54,594 nucleotides of DNA. Origin: Intrasporangiaceae bacterium. Lineage in GTDB: Bacteria; Actinomycetota; Actinomycetes; Actinomycetales; Dermatophilaceae. Under the pieces are notes generated by a model. It saw only the letters and a list, made by a program, of their open reading frames with translations. It was not told the DNA's origin and made no database searches. Each line of letters begins with the position of its first letter. The first letter of the stretch is position 1. The translations under genes were made by a program, and so were the position numbers. The DNA is taken from positions 1 through 54,594 of the forward strand of contig JAJPIW010000023.1 in the NCBI GenBank assembly GCA_021324575.1, in the 5' to 3' direction. Shown here piece by piece: positions 16,114 through 25,385 of this stretch.

Positions 16114-17478
16114 TTAGTGGGCGGTGAGGGCCGACAGGGCGCGGCCGAGGAGAGCCGGGCGACCGGTGATCGACTCCTCGTGGTCGGCGGCGGCAGCCAC
16201 CCGCAGGCCGGCGTTGATCCCCAACCAGCGCAACGGTTCTGGCTCCCAGTCCGGTGACCGGTGGCCGACCCACGGCAGCTCGGTGAGGGGGGAGTGGACG
16301 CCACAGATCAGGTCGGCGAGGGTCCGGCCGGCGAGGTTGGTGGCTGCCACGCCGTCGCCGACGTAGCCACCGGCCCAGCCGATGCCGGTCGAGGCGTCGA
16401 GGCCGACGCTGGGGTTCCAGTCGCGCGCGATGCCGAGCGGTCCACCCCAGGCGTGGGTGAACTCGACGTCGCCGAGCTGGGGGAGCAGGTCGCTTAGGGT
16501 GTGCCGAAGGGCAGCGAACACGAGCGGGTCGTGGTCGTATGCCGCACCGATGGCAGATCCGCGGTGGTAGGGAGCGCCTCGGCCACCGAAGGCGATCCGG
16601 TTGTCAGCCGTCCGCTGCCCGTAGATGACGACGTGCCGGTGGTCGCTGAACGTCTCGAACCGCTGCAGACCGATGGTCTCCCAGACTCGCTCGGGAACCG
16701 GCGCCGTGGCCACCATGAGGGAGTAGACGGGCGCGATCCGCCGACGGAGCCCGGGTAGCCGTGCGGTCCAGGCCTCGGTGGCCCGAATCACCGTGCGGGC
16801 CTTGATGATTCGTCCCGAGGCGAGGCGGACGAGCCCGGGCTCGATGGTGGCCACCCGGGTTCCCTCCGCGATGACGCCCCCGCGAGCGCGAACTGCCCGG
16901 GCGAGCCCGTCAACCAGGTGACGCGGCTGGACGCGGGCGCAGTTGGGGTTGAAGGTCGCGCCTTCGACGCCTGTCGCCGCCAGTCGCACGACGGCTTCGT
17001 CCCGGTCCAGCCAGACCGTCCCGTCCTGCCAGGTCGCACCTTGCTCGGCCTCGGCCCGGGCCCGGGCGGCCTGGGCTTTGTTGCGGGCCACGACGAGGGT
17101 TCCGCCCTTGACGAAGTCGGCGTCGATCGCCTCCTCGGCGATCACCCGACCGACTTCGTCGACGGTGTCGCGCAGCGCAGCGCCGAACGAGAGAGCGGTC
17201 TCCCGATCCGACTGTGCCGCAACGGAGTCCAGGCCGACGGGCCACAGGGCCGACACCCAGCCGCCGTTGCGCCCGCTCGCCCCGAAGCCGGCATGCTTCG
17301 CATCGACCACGACGACCTGGGCGTCGGGTCGCTGCCGGAGCAGGTAGTAGGCCGTCCAGAGTCCGGTGTAGCCGCCGCCGACGATGGCGACGTCGACGGC
17401 GGCCGGCAGCTCACCGGCATACGGAGCGGGGGTCGGGAGACCGTCCCACCACAGTGGCCTCAGACCTTCACCCGACAC
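16114..17478 (-). CDS. FAD-dependent amine oxidase of the DAO/PuuB type
   Basis: 454-residue flavoprotein of the D-amino-acid-oxidase (GlpO/PuuB) superfamily. The dinucleotide motif is VAIVGGGYTGLWTAYYL (GxGxxG-like at 34-39), followed by an acidic VVVDAKHAGFGASGRNGGW typical of PuuB-like oxidases. The C-terminal FAD loop is GIGWAGGYVGDGVAATNLAG. E. coli PuuB oxidises gamma-glutamylputrescine; other members oxidise amino acids or amines. Next to a class III aminotransferase, an aldehyde dehydrogenase and a putrescine-type importer, polyamine oxidation is the likely role. No glutamylputrescine ligase is in the window, so the exact substrate is open. GTG start. Confidence 0.87.
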   Translation of the reverse strand: MSGEGLRPLWWDGLPTPAPYAGELPAAVDVAIVGGGYTGLWTAYYLLRQRPDAQVVVVDAKHAGFGASGRNGGWVSALWPVGLDSVAAQSDRETALSFGAALRDTVDEVGRVIAEEAIDADFVKGGTLVVARNKAQAARARAEAEQGATWQDGTVWLDRDEAVVRLAATGVEGATFNPNCARVQPRHLVDGLARAVRARGGVIAEGTRVATIEPGLVRLASGRIIKARTVIRATEAWTARLPGLRRRIAPVYSLMVATAPVPERVWETIGLQRFETFSDHRHVVIYGQRTADNRIAFGGRGAPYHRGSAIGAAYDHDPLVFAALRHTLSDLLPQLGDVEFTHAWGGPLGIARDWNPSVGLDASTGIGWAGGYVGDGVAATNLAGRTLADLICGVHSPLTELPWVGHRSPDWEPEPLRWLGINAGLRVAAAADHEESITGRPALLGRALSALTAH

Positions 17479-17510
17479 TGCCGACTCCTACGCGCTTTGC
17501 AACTCTGTGT

Positions 17511-17547
17511 CGCTTCGGTTTATCGGGTGACCCGATAAACCGAAGCG
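17511..17547. repeat. Perfect 18-bp hairpin, TTATCGGGT family (copy 2)
   Basis: CGCTTCGGTTTATCGGGT (17511-17528), one base, then its exact complement (17530-17547). It lies between two minus-strand genes and shares the core TTATCGGGT with the elements at 3440 and 51497. It may terminate the aminotransferase transcript just upstream of the oxidase. Confidence 0.75.
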
Positions 17548-17561
17548 GGGAGGGGGCCACC

Positions 17562-18962
17562 TCAGAGGTGGTTGGACGCCTCAGCGAGCACGCCACGCAG
17601 GCGCTGCTCGATGTCATCGAACTCGGCCTGGCCGATGGTCAGCGGCGGGGCGAGCTGGACGACCGGGTCGCCACGGTCGTCGGCGCGGCAGTAGAGGCCC
17701 GCGTCGAAGAGCGCCTTGGACAGGTAGCCGCGCAGCAGCCGCTCGGACTCCTCGTCGTTGAACGTCTCTCGGGTCTCCTTGTCCTTGACCAGCTCGATGC
17801 CGTAGAAGTAGCCGGCGCCGCGGACGTCACCGACGAGCGGAAGGTCCAGCAGCTTCTCCAGGGTGGCCCGGAACTTCGGGGCGTTCTCCTTGACGTGGTC
17901 GTTGAGGCCCTCGCGGTCGAAGATGTCCAGGTTGGCCATCGCCGCGGCGCAGGAGACCGGGTGGCCACCCCACGTGTAGCCGTGCGGGAAGTACGTCGTG
18001 CCGTGCCTGAACGGCTCGAAGAGCCGCTCGGAGGCGACCATCAGACCGAGCGGGGCGTAGCCGGAGGTGATGCCCTTGGCCGACGTGATGATGTCGGGCT
18101 GGTAGCCGAAGTCGTCACAGGCGAACATCGAGCCGATCCGGCCGAAGGCGCAGATCGTCTCGTCGGAGACGAGGAGCACGTCGTACTCGTCGCAGATCTC
18201 GCGGACCCGCTCGAAGTAGCCGGGCGGCGGCGGGAAGCAGCCGCCGGAGTTCTGGACCGGCTCCAGGAACACGGCAGCGACGGTGTCGGGGCCCTCGAAC
18301 TCGATGGCCTCGCCGATCCGGTCGGCGGCCCAGCGGCCGAACGCCTTCTCGTCGTCGCGCAGGTGCTCCGGCGCTCGGTAGAGGTTGGTGTTGGGGACCT
18401 TGAAGGCACCGGGCACGAGCGGCTCGAACATCTCCTTGGCGGCCGGGATGCCGGTGATCGACAGGGCGCCCTGCGGGGTCCCGTGGTAGGCGACCGAGCG
18501 CGAGATCACCTTGTGCTTGGTCGGCTTGCCGGTCAGCTTGAAGTACTGCTTGGCCAGCTTCCAGGCGGTCTCGACGGCCTCGCCACCACCGGTGGTGAAG
18601 AAGACCCGGTTGAGGTCACCCGGCGCGCCGGCGGCCAGCCGCTCGGCGAGCTCGATGGCCCGCGGGTGGGCGTAGGACCAGAGCGGGAAGAACGCCAGCT
18701 CGCTCGCCTGCTTGGCCATCGCCTCGGCGATCTCGGTCCGGCCGTGGCCCGCGTTGACGACGAACAGACCGGCGAGGCCGTCGATGTACTCCTTGCCGTT
18801 GCTGTCCCAGATCCGGTGCCCCTCGCCACGGGTGATGATCGGGACGGGCTGGCCCAGCCCACCGTTGCCGGGGTCCTCGAACACCGAGTGGCGCGTGAAG
18901 TGCATCCACAGGTGGTCGCGGGCGGCATCGTTGTATGCCGTGCCGGCGGGTGTCGTGGTCAT
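17562..18962 (-). CDS. Class III aminotransferase, probably polyamine:pyruvate or omega-amino acid type
   Basis: PLP enzyme of 466 residues (fold type I, subgroup III). The Schiff-base lysine is Lys296 in DIITSAKGITSGY; LLVSDETICAFGRIG contains the cofactor-binding aspartate; FFTTGGGEAVETAWKLAKQY is the phosphate-cup region. Residues 27-40 (SVFEDPGNGG) and VNAGHGRTEIAEAM resemble SpuC-like aminotransferases that convert putrescine and pyruvate to 4-aminobutanal and alanine. Context supports this. Putative operator repeats lie just upstream at 19006-19031. GABA:pyruvate transamination is an alternative. Confidence 0.88.
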   Translation of the reverse strand: MTTTPAGTAYNDAARDHLWMHFTRHSVFEDPGNGGLGQPVPIITRGEGHRIWDSNGKEYIDGLAGLFVVNAGHGRTEIAEAMAKQASELAFFPLWSYAHPRAIELAERLAAGAPGDLNRVFFTTGGGEAVETAWKLAKQYFKLTGKPTKHKVISRSVAYHGTPQGALSITGIPAAKEMFEPLVPGAFKVPNTNLYRAPEHLRDDEKAFGRWAADRIGEAIEFEGPDTVAAVFLEPVQNSGGCFPPPPGYFERVREICDEYDVLLVSDETICAFGRIGSMFACDDFGYQPDIITSAKGITSGYAPLGLMVASERLFEPFRHGTTYFPHGYTWGGHPVSCAAAMANLDIFDREGLNDHVKENAPKFRATLEKLLDLPLVGDVRGAGYFYGIELVKDKETRETFNDEESERLLRGYLSKALFDAGLYCRADDRGDPVVQLAPPLTIGQAEFDDIEQRLRGVLAEASNHL

Positions 18963-19005
18963 GGTTCAGTCTTCCTTTGCTGGAGGTGGGTCCGGTTGCG
19001 GGGCA

Positions 19006-19031
19006 AGGATTGTTGAGGGACAGGATTGTTG
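19006..19031 (-). promoter_or_regulatory. Direct repeats upstream of the aminotransferase
   Basis: AGGATTGTTG occurs at 19006-19015 and 19022-19031, 16 bases apart, between the Lrp gene stop and the aminotransferase start. Two in-phase direct copies (CAACAATCCT on the coding strand) suggest a regulator site. The regulator is unknown. Confidence 0.45.
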
Positions 19032-19057
19032 CGGGACGGGGGGTTCGGGGTTCCGCG

Positions 19058-19579
19058 TCAGCGGGTCCCCCAGTTGTAGTGCTGCTTGTTGAGCTTGAGA
19101 TAGACGAAGGTCTCGGTCGACTGGACGCCGGGCAGCATCCGGATCCCTCGGGTCAGCAGGTCGAGGAGCTGCTCGTCGTCCTCGCAGACGACCTCGGCGA
19201 GCAGGTCGAAGGATCCGGCGGTGGTGACGACGTAGGAGACCTCGGCCATGTCGGTGAGCGCGTCACCGACGGACAGGAGGTCGCCGTCGACGCGGATGCC
19301 GATCATCGCCTGTCGGCGGAAGCCCACCTGTAGGGGATCGGTCACGGCCACGATCTGCATGACCTCGGCGTCCAGGAGGCGCTGAACCCGTTGTCGCACA
19401 GCGGCTTCGGAGAGTCCTACCGCCTTGGCGATAGTGGCGTAGGACTGGCGGCCGTCGTTCTGGAGGTGCTCGATGATCGTCTTGGACACCTCGTCCAGCC
19501 GGAACTCCGAACGCGCCTCCGCCAGGGCAGCGGGGCGGGAAGGCCGGGAGTTCCGGGCGCCGGTGCCAGTGCGTGCCAT
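19058..19579 (-). CDS. Lrp/AsnC family transcriptional regulator
   Basis: 173 residues. The N-terminal helix-turn-helix (LDEVSKTIIEHLQNDGRQSY, AKAVGLSEAAVRQRVQRLLD, around residues 28-75) is followed by the RAM/ASNC ligand domain (QAMIGIRVDGDLLSVGDALTD to KLNKQHYNWGTR). I chose ATG 19579; an upstream frame to 19615 has no added homology. It lies inside the polyamine island, divergent from the aldehyde dehydrogenase, with GGCTAC-type repeats between the two. It most likely senses a polyamine or GABA intermediate and controls both directions. Confidence 0.93.
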   Translation of the reverse strand: MARTGTGARNSRPSRPAALAEARSEFRLDEVSKTIIEHLQNDGRQSYATIAKAVGLSEAAVRQRVQRLLDAEVMQIVAVTDPLQVGFRRQAMIGIRVDGDLLSVGDALTDMAEVSYVVTTAGSFDLLAEVVCEDDEQLLDLLTRGIRMLPGVQSTETFVYLKLNKQHYNWGTR

Positions 19580-19645
19580 GCCCCCAATGGTGCCTGCGGG
19601 CTCCGAAGAAGGCAAGTCCTGCCACGACGAAATCCGTAGGCAACA

Positions 19646-19724
19646 TGGCTGTAGCCAGATGTTTTCGACATTTCCGTGACGAGTGCCTGTTGGAATTAGT
19701 GCATCGCGGCTACAGTGCGGCTAC
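19646..19724. promoter_or_regulatory. Candidate Lrp operator cluster
   Basis: TGGCTGTAGCCA (19646-19657, inverted TGGCT/AGCCA) and two direct copies of GCGGCTAC at 19706-19713 and 19717-19724, 11 bases apart. All share GGCTAC/GTAGCC and lie in the divergent space between lrp and the aldehyde dehydrogenase gene. Spacing of about one helical turn suits Lrp wrapping. Confidence 0.5.
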
Positions 19725-19757
19725 GGAATCCGCACATGAAACGGGAGACGCCCCCTG

Positions 19758-21203
19758 ATGAGCACGGCCCGCGCCCTGCGCAACTTCGTCGACGGCCAGT
19801 ACGTCGACGCCCAGACCGACCGCACCACTGACATCGTCGACCCCTCGACCGGCCAGGTCGTCGCCAAGGCCCCGGTGAGCAGCGCGGTCGACGTCGACGC
19901 GGCATACGCCTCGGCCGCCAAGGCCTTCGAGGAGTGGGGCCAGACGACCCCGAGCGAGCGGCAGCAGGCCCTCCTGAAGATCGCCGACGCCATCGAGGCG
20001 CGGGCCGACGAGTTCGTCCGGCTGGAGGCCGAGAACACCGGCAAGCCGCGCGCGCTGACAGCCACCGAGGAGCTCCCGCCGGCCGTCGACCAGGTGCGGT
20101 TCTTCGCGGGGGCGGCGCGGCTGCTCGAGGGCCGCTCGGCAGGCGAGTACCTGAAGGGACACACCAGCTGGATCCGGCGCGAGCCGATCGGCGTGGTCGG
20201 GCAGGTGACGCCGTGGAACTACCCGTTCATGATGGCCATCTGGAAGATCGCCCCGGCCCTCGCGGCCGGCAACACGATCGTCCTCAAGCCGAGCGACACG
20301 ACCCCCGAGACCACGCTGCTCCTCGCCGAGATCGCTGCGGAGTTCCTGCCGGCCGGCACCTTCAACGTCCTCACCGGGGACCGCGAGACCGGCCGCGCCG
20401 TGGTCGAGCACCCCACACCCGCGCTCGTCGCGATCACCGGCTCGGTCCGGGCCGGCATGGCCGTCGCGGAGAGTGCGAGCCACCAGGTCAAGCGGGTCCA
20501 CCTGGAGCTCGGTGGCAAGGCACCCGTCGTCGTCTTCGACGACGCCGACATCGAGGCGGCCGTCGAGGGCATCGCCGTCGCCGGCTACTTCAACGCCGGC
20601 CAGGACTGCACGGCCGCCACCCGCGTCCTCGCGGCCCCCGGCATACACGACGACTTCGTCGCCGCCCTCGCCGACTACGCGAAGAACGAGGCCAAGGTCG
20701 GTATGCCGGACGACCCGGACGCACTCCTCGGCCCGGTCAACAACCCGACCCAGCTGGCACACGTGCAGGGCTTCATCGAGCGGCTGCCCGACCATGCCCG
20801 GGTCGCCGCCGGGGGCAACCGGATCGCCGAGCTCGGCGACGGCTTCTTCCTCCAGCCGACCGTCCTCGCCGGTCTGCTCCAGGACGACGACGCCATCCAG
20901 AACGAGATCTTCGGTCCGGTCATCACCGTCCAGAAGTTCACCGACGAGGACGAGGCTGTTCGGTGGGCCAACGGCGTCGACTACGGCCTGGCCTCCTCGG
21001 TCTGGACCAAGGACTTCGGCCGCGCAATGCGGATGAGCAAGCGTCTGGACTTCGGCTGCGTGTGGATCAACACCCACATCCCGATCGTCGCCGAGATGCC
21101 GCACGGCGGCTTCAAGCGCTCCGGCTACGGCAAGGACCTGTCCATGTACGGGCTCGAGGACTACACCCGGATCAAGCACGTGATGGCCAACATCGACAGC
21201 TGA
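19758..21203 (+). CDS. Aldehyde dehydrogenase, probably gamma-aminobutyraldehyde dehydrogenase
   Basis: NAD(P)-dependent aldehyde dehydrogenase, 481 residues. The catalytic Cys284 is in [10 protein letters not shown] and the general base Glu250 in [36 protein letters not shown] and the C-terminal [17 protein letters not shown] are shared with PatD/PuuC-type enzymes that oxidise 4-aminobutanal to GABA. The island context (aminotransferase, amine oxidase, putrescine importer) supports that substrate; betaine aldehyde is the main alternative. GGGAG lies 9 bases before the ATG. Divergent from lrp. Confidence 0.9.
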   Translation: MSTARALRNFVDGQYVDAQTDRTTDIVDPSTGQVVAKAPVSSAVDVDAAYASAAKAFEEWGQTTPSERQQALLKIADAIEARADEFVRLEAENTGKPRALTATEELPPAVDQVRFFAGAARLLEGRSAGEYLKGHTSWIRREPIGVVGQVTPWNYPFMMAIWKIAPALAAGNTIVLKPSDTTPETTLLLAEIAAEFLPAGTFNVLTGDRETGRAVVEHPTPALVAITGSVRAGMAVAESASHQVKRVHLELGGKAPVVVFDDADIEAAVEGIAVAGYFNAGQDCTAATRVLAAPGIHDDFVAALADYAKNEAKVGMPDDPDALLGPVNNPTQLAHVQGFIERLPDHARVAAGGNRIAELGDGFFLQPTVLAGLLQDDDAIQNEIFGPVITVQKFTDEDEAVRWANGVDYGLASSVWTKDFGRAMRMSKRLDFGCVWINTHIPIVAEMPHGGFKRSGYGKDLSMYGLEDYTRIKHVMANIDS

Positions 21204-21261
21204 CGACGCGTCCGCCCGACGCGTCCTCGACCTCCATCCCCCACCCCCGAAGGACCGCCAC

Positions 21262-22482
21262 ATGACTGAAGACAACCTCGTGTTCCGGGCGGCCCTCGCC
21301 CGTGGCATGGTCAGCCGGCGCAGCGCGCTCCTCGGCGCCGCGGGGCTCGGGGTGACAGCCCTCGCGGGGTGCGGGATCAAGGGCCGCAACCCCGGCGGCG
21401 GCGCAGCTGCCGCAACCACCCCCACCGCCGCCGCTGCCAAGGACCTCTCGACGACCGAGAAGGTCGTCAACTGGAGCAACTGGCCCGAGTACATCGACGT
21501 CGACGACAAGACCCAGGGCCACCCCACCCTGGATGCGTTCACCAAGCAGACCGGGCTGAAGGTCAACTACACCGAGGACTACAACGACAACGACGAGTTC
21601 TATGCCAAGGTCCGCCCGCTCCTCGCGGCCGGCAAGGACACCGGTCGCGACACGTGGTGCTCGACCGACTGGATGGTCGCGCGCCTCATCCGACAGGGCT
21701 ACGTCCAGAAGATCAACCTGGCCAACTTCCCCAACCACGCCAACATCGTCGACTCACTCGTCACCGTCGAGTTCGACCCCGGCCGCCTCTACTCCGTCCC
21801 GTGGCAGAGCGGGTTCGCCGGCATCGCCTACAACCCCAAGGCGACGGGCGGGGTCAAGGTCGAGAGCGTGGACCAGCTGCTCACCGACACCCGGCTCAAG
21901 GGTCGGGTCACGCTCCTCACCGAGATGAGGGACACCGTCGGGCTGGTCATGATGGCCATGGGCAAGGACATCGCCGACTTCACCGACGCCGACTTCAACG
22001 CCGCTATCGACGAGATCAAGAAGGCCAAGGACGCCGGCCAGATCAAGGGCTTCACCGGCAACGAGTACGGCAAGCCGCTCAGCTCCGGGGACACGGCGGC
22101 CTGCTTCGCCTGGACCGGCGACGTCGTCCAGCTCAAGGTCGACAACCCCAGCCTCGGCTACACCCTGCCGACCACCGGCTGCACGTTGTGGTCGGACAAC
22201 TTCGTCATCCCGGCGCTCGCCCAGCACAAGGCGAACGCCGAGAAGCTCATCAACTACTACTACGAACCGGAGGTCATGGCCCAGGTGGTCGACTACGTCA
22301 ACTACATCTCCCCGGTCCGGGGCACAGCGGCGATCCTCCAGCGGACGGACCCCGCGGTCGCCAGCAACCCGCTCATCGTCCCGGACGCGAAGACGCTGTC
22401 CTACGCCCACGTGTTCAAGGGCCTCACCGCCGCCCAGGAGACGAAGTACTCCCAGGCCTTCTCCGAGCTGACGGCCGGCTGA
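21262..22482 (+). CDS. Spermidine/putrescine-type ABC substrate-binding lipoprotein
   Basis: Solute-binding component of a polyamine-type importer, 406 residues, PotD/PotF-like (SBP_bac_8). The N-terminus has a twin-arginine-like stretch SRRSALLGAAGLGVTALAGC with a lipobox (LAGC), so it is probably lipid-anchored and exported by Tat. NWSNWPEYIDVD near residue 72 and TGLKVNYTEDYNDNDEFYAK near 96 are typical of PotD; aromatic/acidic pocket residues follow (STDWMVARL). First gene of a four-gene pot-like operon, 58 bases after the dehydrogenase with AAGGA before the ATG. Confidence 0.92.
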   Translation: MTEDNLVFRAALARGMVSRRSALLGAAGLGVTALAGCGIKGRNPGGGAAAATTPTAAAAKDLSTTEKVVNWSNWPEYIDVDDKTQGHPTLDAFTKQTGLKVNYTEDYNDNDEFYAKVRPLLAAGKDTGRDTWCSTDWMVARLIRQGYVQKINLANFPNHANIVDSLVTVEFDPGRLYSVPWQSGFAGIAYNPKATGGVKVESVDQLLTDTRLKGRVTLLTEMRDTVGLVMMAMGKDIADFTDADFNAAIDEIKKAKDAGQIKGFTGNEYGKPLSSGDTAACFAWTGDVVQLKVDNPSLGYTLPTTGCTLWSDNFVIPALAQHKANAEKLINYYYEPEVMAQVVDYVNYISPVRGTAAILQRTDPAVASNPLIVPDAKTLSYAHVFKGLTAAQETKYSQAFSELTAG

Positions 22483-23594
22483 TGGCCGCCGTGACGACGA
22501 CCGAGGACCTTCGCCTCGTCGGGATCAGCAAGGAGTTCGAGACGTTCACGGCGGTCCACCCGATGGACCTGACCGTTCCCGGCGGCAGCTTCTTCGCCCT
22601 CCTCGGCCCGTCCGGATGCGGGAAGACGACGACCCTGCGCATGGTCGCCGGGCTGGAGGCACCCACGTCGGGCAGCATCCTCATCGGTGACAAGGACATC
22701 ACCGGCTCCAAGGCCTACCAACGCAATGTCAACACGGTGTTCCAGTCCTACGCGCTCTTCCCGCACATGTCGGTGCTGGACAACGTGGCCTTCGGGCTCA
22801 AGCGCAAGGGCGACCGGAATGCGATGGCCAAGGCCGTGGAGGCGCTCGACCTGGTCCAGCTGGGGCCGGTCGCCAAGAAGAAGCCGTCCCAGCTCTCCGG
22901 CGGCATGCAACAGCGGGTGGCGCTGGCGCGGGCCGTCGTCAACCGACCTGACGTGCTGCTCCTCGACGAGCCGCTCGGCGCCCTCGACCTCAAGCTGCGT
23001 CGGCAGATGCAGATCGAGCTCAAGCGGATCCAGTCCGAGGTGGGCCTCACCTTCATCCACGTCACGCACGACCAGGAAGAGGCCATGACGATGGCCGACA
23101 CGATCGCCGTCATGAACGCCGGCCGGGTTGAGCAGCTCGGCGACCCGGCGACCCTCTACGAGCGTCCCGCGTCGACCTTCGTCGCCAACTTCCTCGGCCA
23201 GTCCAACCTGATCGAGGCCTCCGTCACCGGGCCGCCCAGCGGGGGAGTGGTCCCGGCCCGCGCCCACGGCCAGGACGTCGTCGTCTCCGCCGAGCTGCTG
23301 CCCGCCGGGCTGAAGGACATCTGGATCGGCGTGCGGCCCGAGAAGCTCCGGCTCGGCGGGGGCGGGCGCAACAAGATGGCGGGCCTGGTCACCGACGCCT
23401 CGTTCACCGGCGTCGCGACCCAGTACCTCGTCCGTATGCCGTGGGGCTTCGAGGTCATGGTCGTCCAGCAGAACGACGGGTCGGCCCGGGCCTGCGTCGG
23501 TGAGAACGTCACGGTGTCCTGGGATCCGGGTCAGGAGTTCGTCCTCGACCAGAACCAGGCCGAGGACGCGGGCGTCGTGGTCGACCATGGCTGA
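22482..23594 (+). CDS. Polyamine-type ABC transporter ATPase
   Basis: 370-residue PotA-like ATPase. Walker A GPSGCGKTTT (around residue 42), Q-loop FQSYALFPHM, signature LSGGMQQRVALARA, Walker B VLLLDEPLGALD and the H-loop HVTHDQEEA are intact. A C-terminal TOBE regulatory domain (~265-370, GVRPEKLRLG) is present. The ATG overlaps the previous stop (ATGA), showing tight coupling to the binding protein. It energises putrescine/spermidine-type uptake with the two permeases that follow. Confidence 0.93.
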   Translation: MAAVTTTEDLRLVGISKEFETFTAVHPMDLTVPGGSFFALLGPSGCGKTTTLRMVAGLEAPTSGSILIGDKDITGSKAYQRNVNTVFQSYALFPHMSVLDNVAFGLKRKGDRNAMAKAVEALDLVQLGPVAKKKPSQLSGGMQQRVALARAVVNRPDVLLLDEPLGALDLKLRRQMQIELKRIQSEVGLTFIHVTHDQEEAMTMADTIAVMNAGRVEQLGDPATLYERPASTFVANFLGQSNLIEASVTGPPSGGVVPARAHGQDVVVSAELLPAGLKDIWIGVRPEKLRLGGGGRNKMAGLVTDASFTGVATQYLVRMPWGFEVMVVQQNDGSARACVGENVTVSWDPGQEFVLDQNQAEDAGVVVDHG

Positions 23595-24543
23595 GGCCGT
23601 CGCCGAGTCGGCCCTTCCGACCCGCAGCCCCGGCACACCGGCACGGCCTCGTCGGCGGCGGGCCAACTGGGTGCCCTACGCGCTGCTCGCCCCCGGCCTG
23701 CTCTGGCTCATCGTCTTCTTCGTCGCGCCGATGGTCACCACACTCTCGACGTCCCTGCAGCAGGGCAACGTCGACGACGGCTACGTACTCACGGGCAACG
23801 TCGCGGTCTACTGGGAGGCACTGCAGGCCTACTGGCCACAGCTGCTCCGGTCCCTCGTGTATGCCGGGATCGCCACCCTCCTGTCCCTGGCGCTGGGCTA
23901 CCCGCTCGCCTACTTCATCGCCTCCCGCAAGGGGCGGGCCAAGAACTTCCTCCTCGTCCTGGTCATCGCGCCGTTCTTCACCAGCTTCCTCATCCGCACG
24001 ATGGCCTGGCAGTCCATCCTGTCCGGCGAGGGCGGCCTCCTGGAGAAGCTCCTCGGCTGGCTGCACCTCGGCTTCCTCTTCGACTGGTTCGGCAACGTCC
24101 TGGAGTTCCTCCACCTGTCGCCGAACGGCCAGATCCTCGGGTCGCCGTGGGCGGTGGTCTGGGGCCTCACCTACAACTTCCTGCCGTTCATGATCCTGCC
24201 GCTCTACACGTCCCTGGACCGGCTCGACGGCCGGCTCCTTGAGGCGGCCGGCGACCTGTACGCCACCCCCCGCGAGACCTTCCGCTACGTCACCTGGCCG
24301 CTGTCGCTGCCCGGTGTCGTGTCGGGCACCCTGCTGACCTTCATCCCCGCCGCCGGCGACTACATCAACAGCCGGCTGCTCGGCAACACCAACACGGTGA
24401 TGATCGGCCAGGTCATCGACAGCCAGTTCCTGCGGGTCCTGGACTACCCCCTCGCGGCGGCGCTGTCCTTCATCCTGCTCATCCTCATCCTGGGGATGGT
24501 CACGGCCTACGTGCGCAAGGCCGGCACCGAGGAGCTGGTCTGA
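23587..24543 (+). CDS. Polyamine-type ABC permease, PotB-like
   Basis: 318 residues with six predicted transmembrane helices after a ~30-residue Arg/Pro-rich cytoplasmic tail. The EAA loop that docks the ATPase is LEAAGDLYATPRETFRYVTWPL (around 218-240). The start at 23587 overlaps the ATPase gene by eight bases, agrees with the domain start and keeps the operon coupled. Pairs with the following permease to form the channel. Confidence 0.9.
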   Translation: MAEAVAESALPTRSPGTPARPRRRRANWVPYALLAPGLLWLIVFFVAPMVTTLSTSLQQGNVDDGYVLTGNVAVYWEALQAYWPQLLRSLVYAGIATLLSLALGYPLAYFIASRKGRAKNFLLVLVIAPFFTSFLIRTMAWQSILSGEGGLLEKLLGWLHLGFLFDWFGNVLEFLHLSPNGQILGSPWAVVWGLTYNFLPFMILPLYTSLDRLDGRLLEAAGDLYATPRETFRYVTWPLSLPGVVSGTLLTFIPAAGDYINSRLLGNTNTVMIGQVIDSQFLRVLDYPLAAALSFILLILILGMVTAYVRKAGTEELV

Positions 24544-24544
24544 C

Positions 24545-25336
24545 ATGTCCTGGATCCGAAGGCACCTGCTCACCGTGGCCGCGATGGCCACGCTCACCAT
24601 CCTGCTCGTCCCGAACCTCGTCGTCGCCATCTACTCCTTCAACAAGCCCGACGGCCGGTTCAACTACGAGCTCAAGAGGTTCAGCCTCGACGCCTGGCTG
24701 CACCCGTGCGGCACCCCGGGCATCTGCGACTCGCTCGGGCTCTCGCTGCGGATCGGGCTCACGGCGTCGGTCGTCGCGACCTTCCTCGGCACGATGATCG
24801 CGTTCGCCCTCGGCCGGCACCGGTTCCGCGGTCGGGCGACGACCAACCTGCTCATCTTCATGCCGATGGCCACCCCAGAGGTGGTCATGGGCTCCAGCCT
24901 GCTGGCGCTCTTCCTCAACATCGGGCTGTCGACGGGCAAGCTGGCGATCCTCATCGCGCACATCATGTTCTGCCTGTCCTTCGTCGTCGTCGCGGTCAAG
25001 GCCAGGGTGGCCTCCCTGGACCCGCGGCTGGAGGAGGCGGCCGCCGATCTGGGGTCCAGGCCGGTGTCGACCTTCGTCCGGGTCACCCTGCCGCTCGTGG
25101 CGCCCGGTATCGCGGCGGGCGCACTGCTCGCGTTCTCGCTGAGCTTCGACGACTACATCATCACCAACTTCAACGCCAGCCCGAACTCGGTCACCTTCCC
25201 CATGTACGTGTGGGGCGCGTCCCAGCGCGGAACTCCGGTGCAGATCAACGTGATCGGGACGGTCATGTTCCTCGTCTCGGTCGCGTTCGTCCTCGGCGCC
25301 CAGCTCGTCGCGGCTCGCCGGGCCAAGCGCGCCTGA
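24545..25336 (+). CDS. Polyamine-type ABC permease, PotC-like
   Basis: 263 residues, six helices. Begins SWIRRHLLTVAAMATLTILL, has the PotC-typical LVVAIYSFNKPDGRFNYE (periplasmic loop) and an EAA loop LEEAAADLGSRPVSTFVRVT near residue 161. DDYIITNFN in the penultimate helix region is highly typical of PotC. One base separates it from the upstream permease stop. Last component of the importer. Confidence 0.91.
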   Translation: MSWIRRHLLTVAAMATLTILLVPNLVVAIYSFNKPDGRFNYELKRFSLDAWLHPCGTPGICDSLGLSLRIGLTASVVATFLGTMIAFALGRHRFRGRATTNLLIFMPMATPEVVMGSSLLALFLNIGLSTGKLAILIAHIMFCLSFVVVAVKARVASLDPRLEEAAADLGSRPVSTFVRVTLPLVAPGIAAGALLAFSLSFDDYIITNFNASPNSVTFPMYVWGASQRGTPVQINVIGTVMFLVSVAFVLGAQLVAARRAKRA

Positions 25337-25385
25337 CCTTCCGAACTGCTTGACCACCGCACCAATCCATCTCGAAGGACCGCCC

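Noticed and set aside
17214-19016. Plus-strand open frame of 600 codons opposite the aminotransferase
   Set aside because: The minus-strand aminotransferase has its PLP lysine and family blocks; the plus frame is a mirror of it.
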